Assembly: GCA_013001885.1 (NCBI GenBank)
Contig: JABDLD010000075.1
Coordinates: forward strand, 143,725 to 207,724
DNA: 64,000 nucleotides
Source of the DNA: Lysobacterales bacterium
GTDB taxonomy: Bacteria > Pseudomonadota > Gammaproteobacteria > Xanthomonadales > SZUA-36
Reading direction: 5' to 3'
The notes under the pieces were generated by a model. It saw only the letters and a list, made by a program, of their open reading frames with translations. It was not told the origin of the DNA and ran no database searches. Shown one piece after another: positions 55,703 through 64,000 of the stretch (position 1 is its first letter; each line of letters begins with the position of its first letter). Position numbers and translations under genes: made by a program.

Positions 55703-56173
55703 ATGAACATTAATGCCACTTTAATTTTGCAGTCGATCGCGATGATGATCTTCGTGTGGTTCTGCATGAAATTCCTCTGGCCGCCGCTGATGAAAGCCAT
55801 GGACGAGCGCCGCGAGCGGATCGCCGAAGGTCTGGCCGCCTCAGATCGTGCTGAGAAAGAACTGGAAGCCGCCAAGGTGACAGTGGATCAGCAGATTCGT
55901 GAGGCGCGCGATAAAGCGGGTGAGATCGTGGAGCAGGCCAGCCAAAGGCACAGCCAGATTCTGGATCAGGCAAAAGAGGATGCGGTATCTGAGCGTAACC
56001 GGCAGGTCAGCGCCGCAGAGGCGGATATCGCCCAGGCGGCCAACCAGGCGCGAGAAGAGTTGCGGGCCTCCGTGGCCAGCCTTGCCGTGCTGGGCGCGTC
56101 GAAGATCCTGGAAAAAGAAGTCGACGCCAACACGCACCGCGAGTTGCTCGATAAACTCATTGCCGAGATCTGA
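55703..56173 (+). CDS. atpF: F1Fo ATP synthase subunit b
   Basis: The 156-residue peripheral stalk subunit. One membrane helix ([23 protein letters not shown], residues 3-25) is followed by [19 protein letters not shown] and a long charged coiled coil (about 35-130), with [19 protein letters not shown] near the end. Length matches E. coli (156). atpH starts two bases after its stop. Confidence 0.95.
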   Translation: MNINATLILQSIAMMIFVWFCMKFLWPPLMKAMDERRERIAEGLAASDRAEKELEAAKVTVDQQIREARDKAGEIVEQASQRHSQILDQAKEDAVSERNRQVSAAEADIAQAANQAREELRASVASLAVLGASKILEKEVDANTHRELLDKLIAEI

Positions 56174-56175
56174 AC

Positions 56176-56712
56176 ATGAGCAGCCTGACCACACTGGCAC
56201 GCCCGTATGCGAAAGCTGCGTTTGAGTTGGCTGAGAGCCAGCAGGCGCTGGCTCAATGGGAAGACATGCTGGGACTGGCCGGCAGCCTCGTCACGGAAGA
56301 GTCCATGGCGAACCTGCTGCAAAGTCCCGAAGTCGGCGACACCCAGGCTGTGAACATCATTACAGACGTTGCCGGGGACGCTTTCGACAATCGGTTTCGC
56401 GACTTCCTCTCGGTGCTCGCTGCCAACGGCAGGCTGCCTCTGCTGCCGCAAATCATCGAGTTGTTCCGGCGTCTGCGCGAAGAAGCCGAAAAGCGCCTGA
56501 GCGTGAGAGTGGTGTCTGCGGTTCCGCTGGATGAAGACCAGGCCAGCCGGATGCGGCAGGCGCTGGCACGGCGCTTCGATTGTGAAGTGATACTGGAAAA
56601 CGAAGTTGACGCGAATGTCATTGGCGGTGCGGTTGTGTATGCCGGAGACCAGGTCATTGACGGTTCGTTACGCGGCAGGCTCCAAATGCTGTCCAACAGC
56701 CTTGCGAATTAA
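56176..56712 (+). CDS. atpH: F1Fo ATP synthase subunit delta
   Basis: The 178-residue subunit that links the F1 head to the b stalk. It has LARPYAKAAFELAESQQALAQWEDML at the N terminus and the conserved C-terminal LSVRVVSAVPLDEDQASRM...VDANVIGGAVVYAGDQVIDGSLRGRLQML. It lies between atpF (two bases) and atpA (19 bases with AAGGA site). Confidence 0.95.
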   Translation: MSSLTTLARPYAKAAFELAESQQALAQWEDMLGLAGSLVTEESMANLLQSPEVGDTQAVNIITDVAGDAFDNRFRDFLSVLAANGRLPLLPQIIELFRRLREEAEKRLSVRVVSAVPLDEDQASRMRQALARRFDCEVILENEVDANVIGGAVVYAGDQVIDGSLRGRLQMLSNSLAN

Positions 56713-56731
56713 TTTTTAAGGAACAAAGACA

Positions 56732-58276
56732 ATGCAGACGACATTGAATCCATCTGAAATCAGCGAATTGATCAAAAAGCGCGTTGAAGAGCTGAACATC
56801 ACCGCTGAAACTCGTAACGAGGGCACCGTAGTCAGTGTCTCCGACGGTATTGCCCGCATCCATGGCCTGGAAGACGCCATGCAGGGCGAGATGATCGAAT
56901 TTCCCGGCAATACCTTCGGCCTGGCGCTCAACCTGGAACGCGATTCCGTCGGCACGGTAATCCTCGGTGACTACGAACACATCACCGAAGGCGACACCGT
57001 CAAGTGCACCGGCCGCATTCTCGAAGTTCCCCATGGCCCCGGCCTGCTGGGACGCGTCGTTAACGCACTCGGCGAACCGATCGACGGCCAGGGCCCCATC
57101 GATAACGACGGATTCGCTCCGATTGAGAAGGTTGCGCCGGGCGTCATTTGGCGTAAATCGGTTGATCAGCCGGTCCAGACCGGGTTGAAATCCATCGACT
57201 CCATGGTGCCGATCGGCCGCGGGCAGCGCGAACTGATCATCGGTGACCGCCAGATCGGCAAGTCAGCCATCGCCATCGACACCATCATCAACCAGGTGGG
57301 CACGGGCATCAAATGTGTTTATGTCGCCATCGGCCAGAAACAGTCGACGGTGGCCAACGTGGTGGCCAAGCTGGAAGAGCACGGCGCCATGGAACACACT
57401 ATCGTGGTCAATGCTTCGGCCTCCGAATCGGCCGCCATGCAGTACATGGCGCCTTATTCCGGCTGCACCATGGGAGAATATTTCCGTGACCGCGGTGAGG
57501 ACGCGTTGATTATCTATGACGATCTCACCAAGCAGGCATGGGCCTATCGGCAGGTATCACTGCTGTTGCGCCGTCCGCCGGGCCGTGAAGCCTATCCCGG
57601 TGACGTATTCTATCTGCACTCCCGCCTGCTGGAACGCGCCGCGCGAGTCAACGAGGAATACGTTGAGAAATTCACCGAAGGAAAAGTTACCGGCAAGACC
57701 GGCTCGCTGACGGCACTGCCGATCATCGAGACCCAGGCCGGTGACGTGTCGGCTTTCGTACCGACCAACGTGATTTCGATCACGGACGGTCAGATCTTTC
57801 TCGAGACCGACATGTTCAATGCCGGTATTCGCCCGGCCATGCATGCCGGTTTGTCCGTTTCCCGCGTGGGCGGGGCCGCCCAGACCAAGGTGATCAAGAA
57901 ACTGGGCGGCGGCATTCGACTGGCGCTTTCCCAGTACCGTGAGCTGGCGGCATTCGCCCAGTTCGCATCGGATCTCGACGACGCCACGCGGCAGCAGCTG
58001 GACCGCGGTCAGCGCGTAACCGAACTGATGAAGCAGAAGCAATACAGCCCCATGTCTGTGGGCGAGATGGCGGTCTCGCTGTTTGCGGCTGATCGCGGTT
58101 ATCTGGACGACCTGGAGCTGAACAAGATCGGCGCTTTCGAAGCGGCCCTGGTGAGCCACATGACATCGTCCGAGTCCGAGCTGTTGAGTACGCTCGACGA
58201 GGGTAACTGGAACGATGATGTCGAGTCACAGCTCACAGCAGCCCTTGAAAATTTCAAGGCAACAGGATCCTGGTAA
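56732..58276 (+). CDS. atpA: F1 ATP synthase subunit alpha
   Basis: The 514-residue regulatory subunit of F1. The nucleotide loop is [15 protein letters not shown] (about residues 170-184; many homologues have GDRQTGKT), and [22 protein letters not shown] (about 285-306) holds the family signature region. The C-terminal domain ends [14 protein letters not shown]. It alternates with beta subunits in the catalytic hexamer. Confidence 0.98.
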   Translation: MQTTLNPSEISELIKKRVEELNITAETRNEGTVVSVSDGIARIHGLEDAMQGEMIEFPGNTFGLALNLERDSVGTVILGDYEHITEGDTVKCTGRILEVPHGPGLLGRVVNALGEPIDGQGPIDNDGFAPIEKVAPGVIWRKSVDQPVQTGLKSIDSMVPIGRGQRELIIGDRQIGKSAIAIDTIINQVGTGIKCVYVAIGQKQSTVANVVAKLEEHGAMEHTIVVNASASESAAMQYMAPYSGCTMGEYFRDRGEDALIIYDDLTKQAWAYRQVSLLLRRPPGREAYPGDVFYLHSRLLERAARVNEEYVEKFTEGKVTGKTGSLTALPIIETQAGDVSAFVPTNVISITDGQIFLETDMFNAGIRPAMHAGLSVSRVGGAAQTKVIKKLGGGIRLALSQYRELAAFAQFASDLDDATRQQLDRGQRVTELMKQKQYSPMSVGEMAVSLFAADRGYLDDLELNKIGAFEAALVSHMTSSESELLSTLDEGNWNDDVESQLTAALENFKATGSW

Positions 58277-58313
58277 AGGCCGGCAATAGGATTGAATTAG
58301 GAGCAAGCCGAGT

Positions 58314-59177
58314 ATGGCAGGCGGAAAGGAAATTACCACCAAAATCCGGAGCATCGAAAACACCAAAAAGGTGACATCGGCGCTCGAGATGGTCTCTGCG
58401 AGTAAAATTCGCAAATCCCAGGATTTAATGAATGCGACCCGGCCATATGCGCACATGATTCGCCGCGTGATGGGCCATCTCAGCAAGGCCAATCCGGAGT
58501 TTCGCCATCCTTTTACGGTCCGGCGGGAAGAGACAAAAAAGGTGGGTTATATCATCATTTCCACCGATCGCGGCCTTTGTGGCGGATTGAATTTCAACCT
58601 GTTCAAACTGGTGCTGGCCAGCATCGGTGAGTGGCAGGGGAAAGGCGCGGAGGTCAGCCTGGTCACGCTGGGCAAGAAAGCATCGGGGTTTTTCAAGAAC
58701 GTCAAGGTAGAAATTGCGGCTCACACCAGCGACCTGGGCGAAAAGCCCCAGATCGAGGATCTGATCGGTTCGATCAAGGTCATGCTGGATGCGTATCGCG
58801 AAGAAAAAATCGACCTGGTTTACGTGGTGTACAACGATTTCGTCAATACGATGACGCAGAAGCCGACCCTGGAGCAGTTACTGCCGCTGCCGGAGACGGA
58901 CGATGAGGAGATTCGCGACATCTGGGACTATATCTACGAACCCGATGCCGAAGCCCTGCTGGACACGGTGCTGGTTCGATATATCGAGGCTGACGTGTAC
59001 CAGGCGGTGCTGGAAAACCTGGCCTCGGAACACGCCGCGCGCATGATCGCGATGAAGAACGCTACCGATAACGCAGGCGATCTGATCGACGAGTTGACCC
59101 TTGTATTCAACAAAGCGCGACAAGCGGCAATTACGCAGGAAATTTCAGAAATTGTAGGTGGCGCGGCAGCGGTCTGA
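58314..59177 (+). CDS. atpG: F1 ATP synthase subunit gamma
   Basis: The 287-residue central shaft. It begins [35 protein letters not shown] and ends [15 protein letters not shown], both diagnostic, with [17 protein letters not shown] (about 82-98) between. An AGGAG ribosome site lies upstream in the 37-base gap after atpA. Confidence 0.97.
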   Translation: MAGGKEITTKIRSIENTKKVTSALEMVSASKIRKSQDLMNATRPYAHMIRRVMGHLSKANPEFRHPFTVRREETKKVGYIIISTDRGLCGGLNFNLFKLVLASIGEWQGKGAEVSLVTLGKKASGFFKNVKVEIAAHTSDLGEKPQIEDLIGSIKVMLDAYREEKIDLVYVVYNDFVNTMTQKPTLEQLLPLPETDDEEIRDIWDYIYEPDAEALLDTVLVRYIEADVYQAVLENLASEHAARMIAMKNATDNAGDLIDELTLVFNKARQAAITQEISEIVGGAAAV

Positions 59178-59205
59178 GCCGGTCATCGACAGGATTCAAG
59201 CTTAG

Positions 59206-61028
<1,823 letters not shown>

Positions 61029-61064
61029 GTTGGGCGGAATGTTGTTCCGGGAAAGCAATTATTG

Positions 61065-61098
61065 AAATGCCGGCCTGGGAAACCAGGCCGGCATTTTT
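61065..61098 (+). terminator. Strong intrinsic terminator of the atp operon
   Basis: A perfect 12-base stem ATGCCGGCCTGG / CCAGGCCGGCAT closed by a GAAA tetraloop, flanked by AAA on the left and TTTTT on the right. The A-rich left flank lets it work on the minus strand too, although no minus-strand gene ends here. It lies 38 bases after the atpC stop and isolates the carbamoyltransferase operon. Confidence 0.95.
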
Positions 61099-61202
61099 GC
61101 ATTAAAAGCCGCAGTTTTTGTCCAACATCACTTGCCCCCCAAAGTTCGCATGCTAGATTAGCGCGGTATGCCCTGATCGCTGAGCCCGTTGGAGGTGTCC
61201 CC

Positions 61203-62207
61203 ATGTCGTTTAACCTCAGAAATCGAAGTTTTCTTAAATTGATTGATTTTTCAAAACGGGACCTGACATACATACTCGACCTCGCGCGCGATCTCAAACG
61301 GGCCAAGTATGCGGGGACGGAGGTCCAGCTGCTGAAGGGTAAGAACATTGCCCTGATATTCGAAAAAGCATCTACCCGTACCCGTTGCGCGTTCGAGGTT
61401 GCGGCCTATGACCAGGGGGCCAACGTGACGTACCTCGATCCGGTTGGGTCCCACATGGGCAAAAAGGAGTCGGTCAAGGACACGGCCCGCGTCCTGGGCC
61501 GCATGTATGACGCGATTGAATACCGCGGTTCAGGTCAGAAAATTGTTGAAGAACTGGCGAAATACGCCGGTGTTCCGGTGTTCAACGGCCTGACAGACGA
61601 GTTTCATCCGACCCAGATGTGCGCCGATATTATGACCATGCGGGAGTACATGCCGCAGCCCTGGCATGACTTCAAGTACGCTTTCGTCGGTGATGCACGG
61701 TCCAATATGGGCAATTCGCTGATGATCGCCGGATGTCTGATGGGCATGGACGTGCGCATCGGCGCGCCCAGGCACTTGTGGCCCGATGGGAAATTGCTCG
61801 AATACGCGCGGGAACTGGAGAACACCAATAAGGGAAAGCTGACTCTGACCGAGGACCCCAGGGAAGCGGTTGATGGCGTTCAGTTCATCCACACCGACGT
61901 CTGGGTGTCGATGGGGGAGCCCGATGAAGTCTGGAAGGAACGCATCGAATTACTCAAACCCTACCAGGTGGACTCAGAACTGATGGCGGCCAGCGGCAAC
62001 TCGAGAGTCAGGTTCATGCATTGCTTGCCGGCATTCCATAATCTTGAAACCCAGGTCGGCCGGGAGATTTACGAAAAATTCGGGGTGGATTCGCTGGAAG
62101 TAACCGAGGAGGTCTTCGAGTCGACCGCCGGCATTCAGTTCGAGCAGGCGGAGAACCGGGTTCATTCCATCAAGGCCCTGCTGGTGGCCACGCTGGGCAG
62201 CCAGTAA
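61203..62207 (+). CDS. arcB: Ornithine carbamoyltransferase
   Basis: A 334-residue enzyme interconverting ornithine + carbamoyl phosphate and citrulline. Carbamoyl-phosphate binding is in [16 protein letters not shown] (about 52-67), with [16 protein letters not shown], the ornithine-site [13 protein letters not shown] and the HCLPAFHN loop (about 270). Sequence alone does not separate ArgF (anabolic) from ArcB (catabolic); the symbol reflects the downstream carbamate kinase, whose start overlaps the stop by one base (TAATG). No arginine deiminase (arcA) is in view, so the flux direction is unproven. The ATG at 61203 has GGAGG about 10 bases upstream. Confidence 0.93.
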   Translation: MSFNLRNRSFLKLIDFSKRDLTYILDLARDLKRAKYAGTEVQLLKGKNIALIFEKASTRTRCAFEVAAYDQGANVTYLDPVGSHMGKKESVKDTARVLGRMYDAIEYRGSGQKIVEELAKYAGVPVFNGLTDEFHPTQMCADIMTMREYMPQPWHDFKYAFVGDARSNMGNSLMIAGCLMGMDVRIGAPRHLWPDGKLLEYARELENTNKGKLTLTEDPREAVDGVQFIHTDVWVSMGEPDEVWKERIELLKPYQVDSELMAASGNSRVRFMHCLPAFHNLETQVGREIYEKFGVDSLEVTEEVFESTAGIQFEQAENRVHSIKALLVATLGSQ

Positions 62208-63151
62208 TGAGAGTGGTGGTTGCGCTGGGCGGCAATGCCCTGTTGCGGCGCGGGCAGGAGCTCAACGCCGAAAATCAGCGAGATAACATCCGCCGTGCAG
62301 CCGTGCACCTGGCCGCGGTGCATGATAACCATGAGTTGGTCATTGCCCACGGAAACGGGCCGCAGGTGGGTTTGCTGGCCTTGATGGACGCTGCCTACAA
62401 CGCCGTGGATCCCTATCCCCTGGACGTCCTCGGTGCCGAAACCGTCGGTATGATCGGCTACATGATCGAACAGGAACTGGGCAACATCATTCCGTTCGAC
62501 GATCACATCGTTACCGTGGTTACCCAGATAGTGGTCGATCCGGAAGATCCCGCCTTCAAGCATCCGACCAAACCGGTGGGCCCCGTTTACCGTCAGGCCG
62601 AGGCAGGAAGGCTGCAACGGGAAAAAGGCTGGGCCATGGCGCCTGACGGCAAACATTTCAGACGGGTCGTGCCTTCACCGCTCCCCCAGCGCATCATCGA
62701 GATAGAAGTGATACGCATGCTGGTGGAAAGTGGAGTCGTTGTCATCTGCGCGGGTGGCGGCGGAATCCCGGTCGCTTACGATGAAAATAACAAGCTGTTC
62801 GGCGTTGAAGCTGTCATAGACAAGGACCTGGCCAGCGGGCTGCTCGCCCGTGACCTGGGCGCCGAAATGTTCGTGATGCTGACGGACGTGCCTTGCGTGT
62901 ATCGGGATTTCGGTACTGAACGCCAGAAAGCCATCCGGGCAGCGCACCCTGATGCCCTCGAAAAGATGGATTTTGCAGCGGGATCCATGGGTCCCAAGGT
63001 CAGTGGCGCCTGCCGTTTCGTGCGCGAGACCGGCCATACAAGCTCGATCGGCCAGTTGTCGGATTTGGCCCACATCATGCGTGGTGAAGCGGGTACACTA
63101 ATATCGAATGATGTTGATGGAATAGAGTACGCAAAACAGGAAGAAAATTGA
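62207..63151 (+). CDS. arcC: Carbamate kinase
   Basis: A 314-residue kinase that makes ATP and carbamate from carbamoyl phosphate and ADP, or runs in reverse. It has [23 protein letters not shown] at the start, [14 protein letters not shown] (about 46-59), [13 protein letters not shown] (about 179-191), [28 protein letters not shown] and [20 protein letters not shown]. Length matches the family. The start overlaps the carbamoyltransferase stop by one base and the stop overlaps the pyrB start by one base (TGATG). Confidence 0.96.
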   Translation: MRVVVALGGNALLRRGQELNAENQRDNIRRAAVHLAAVHDNHELVIAHGNGPQVGLLALMDAAYNAVDPYPLDVLGAETVGMIGYMIEQELGNIIPFDDHIVTVVTQIVVDPEDPAFKHPTKPVGPVYRQAEAGRLQREKGWAMAPDGKHFRRVVPSPLPQRIIEIEVIRMLVESGVVVICAGGGGIPVAYDENNKLFGVEAVIDKDLASGLLARDLGAEMFVMLTDVPCVYRDFGTERQKAIRAAHPDALEKMDFAAGSMGPKVSGACRFVRETGHTSSIGQLSDLAHIMRGEAGTLISNDVDGIEYAKQEEN

Positions 63152-64000
63152 TGCGACATGTAATTTCGGTCCACGACTTTTCGGTGGAACAGATCGTGGA
63201 GGTGCTGGACAGGGCTGAAGACATGGTGGAGATTGCCCGGGGTCAGGCCGTGTCCGATCTGCTGCGGGGAAAGTTGCTGGCCTGTATCTTTTTTGAGCCA
63301 TCTACCCGAACCCGCCTGTCTTTTGAAACGGCTATGAACCGGCTCGGGGGAGGAGTGATTGGTTTCGCTGGAACGCAGGCGACATCCGTGGTCAAGGGCG
63401 AAACCCTGGCCGATACCATTAGAATGGTCAGCGGTTATGCTGATGCCGTGGTCCTGAGGCACCCTCGTGAGGGCGCGGCAAAACTGGCCACCGAATTTTC
63501 AAGTGTTCCTGTCGTGAACGCCGGAGACGGCGCCGGTCAGCATCCAACACAGACCCTGCTGGACCTGTTCACCATCCGAACAGAGAAAGGCCGGTTGGAA
63601 GGCCTGAATATCAGCCTGGTCGGTGATCTGCGATTTGGCCGAACGGTCCACTCCCTGGCCATTGCACTGAGCAAGTTTGGAAACACCATTAACCTGGTCT
63701 CGCCCGAAGGGCTTGAGATGCCCGGCGAGGTTACCGCTTATCTGAAGAGTACGGGCATGCTCGGCGCAGCGTGTCATAGTCCTGATGAAGTCATGGCTGA
63801 TACGGACATTCTCTACGCCACCCGGATACAAAAAGAACGGTTCCCCGATCCGGTCGAATACGAAAAGGTGGCCGGAATGTACCGGGTAGATCCGGACCTT
63901 CTGGAAAAGGGCCCTGAGGACATGATTGTCATGCACCCGTTGCCACGAGTGAATGAAATTTCTCCAGAGGTAGATTCCCTGCCACAAGCCAAGTACTTCG
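63151..64000 (+). CDS. pyrB: Aspartate carbamoyltransferase catalytic subunit (truncated by window end)
   Basis: The first 283 residues of a roughly 310-residue enzyme that makes carbamoyl-aspartate for pyrimidine synthesis. Carbamoyl-phosphate binding FFEPSTRTRLSFETAMNRLGG (about 48-68), the lysine-containing SVVKGETLADTIRMVSGYAD (about 79-98), NAGDGAGQHPTQTLLDLFTI (about 125-144) and HPLPRVNEIS near the visible end are all intact. The gene has no stop inside the window. It starts at the ATG overlapping the arcC stop, so it is translated with the ornithine carbamoyltransferase and carbamate kinase. Whether a regulatory pyrI follows cannot be seen. Confidence 0.92.
   Translation, partial: MRHVISVHDFSVEQIVEVLDRAEDMVEIARGQAVSDLLRGKLLACIFFEPSTRTRLSFETAMNRLGGGVIGFAGTQATSVVKGETLADTIRMVSGYADAVVLRHPREGAAKLATEFSSVPVVNAGDGAGQHPTQTLLDLFTIRTEKGRLEGLNISLVGDLRFGRTVHSLAIALSKFGNTINLVSPEGLEMPGEVTAYLKSTGMLGAACHSPDEVMADTDILYATRIQKERFPDPVEYEKVAGMYRVDPDLLEKGPEDMIVMHPLPRVNEISPEVDSLPQAKYF

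Noticed and set aside
61062..61202. An N-terminal extension of ornithine carbamoyltransferase from an ATG near 61062
   Set aside because: That ATG lies inside the atp terminator stem, and the conserved protein begins at the ATG at 61203 behind a GGAGG site.

Overview
This window is one continuous stretch of a GC-rich chromosome from a gammaproteobacterium. Housekeeping neighbourhoods typical of that class (accB-accC-prmA, coaBC-dut-algC divergent from radC-rpmB-rpmG-mutM, rsmG-parA-parB-atpIBEFHAGDC) and Mpl support this. The short adenylate kinase, the pyrophosphate-dependent phosphofructokinase, the plant-type glutamate-cysteine ligase and the cyanophycin genes suggest a free-living lineage near the Xanthomonadales/Chromatiales rather than an enteric. 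I cannot name the genus. No rRNA, tRNA, CRISPR array, insertion sequence or prophage was seen.

Layout. 1-5.6 kb: groES with a heat-shock promoter, a decayed remnant of rep helicase, a small DksA-like protein, an ECF sigma/anti-sigma/two-DUF4252 module, and small proteins (DUF192, DUF1508, phosphoesterase, PspC, rubredoxin). 5.6-12.9 kb: hemL, an SDR enzyme, a DedA-PAP2-LssY fusion, and a minus-strand operon adk/membrane protein/mpl/LON-domain protein. 13-16.4 kb: convergent pfp (PPi-phosphofructokinase) and hppA (ion-pumping pyrophosphatase). 16.6-19.4 kb: a three-gene minus-strand operon (P-loop DUF1611-like protein, M20 peptidase, flavin-reductase-like protein). 19.6-26.8 kb: dsbD with a duplicated periplasmic domain, a TlpA-like thioredoxin, aroQ, accBC, prmA and an LpxL-like acyltransferase. 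26.8-34.7 kb: ppa divergent from a cyanophycin cluster (iadA, cphB, cphA, a second CphA-like protein without the ATP-grasp domain) ending in tdk. 35-43.3 kb: mutM, rpmG, rpmB, radC, coaBC, dut, membrane-anchored algC, DUF3617 and gshA. 43.4-51.3 kb: a translationally coupled oligopeptide ABC transporter operon with two different binding proteins, then a lipoprotein. 51.3-61.1 kb: rsmG-parA-parB and the full F1Fo ATP synthase operon, an order usually found close to oriC. 61.2-64 kb: ornithine carbamoyltransferase, carbamate kinase and a right-truncated aspartate carbamoyltransferase, coupled by one-base overlaps.

How the genes work together. Three themes recur. One is pyrophosphate economy: pfp spends PPi, hppA conserves its energy as an ion gradient and ppa hydrolyses it. 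The second is nitrogen storage: CphA polymerises Asp and Arg, CphB and IadA-type hydrolases release them, and the carbamoyl-phosphate operon at the right edge connects citrulline/ornithine, ATP and pyrimidines. The third is the cell envelope: DsbD/TlpA redox delivery, Mpl recycling, lipid acylation, peptide uptake, DedA fusion and an ECF-controlled set of exported DUF4252 proteins.

The least explained items are the ATP-grasp-less CphA paralogue, the P-loop/M20/flavin operon, the ECF-DUF4252 module, the catalytically degenerate PAP2 domain inside the DedA fusion, the lysine-to-glutamate change in the IadA metal site, and RNA features in the atp operon (a hairpin at the predicted 5' end and a U-rich atpE leader). 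All motif comparisons were made by eye and from memory of the families; no search was run.
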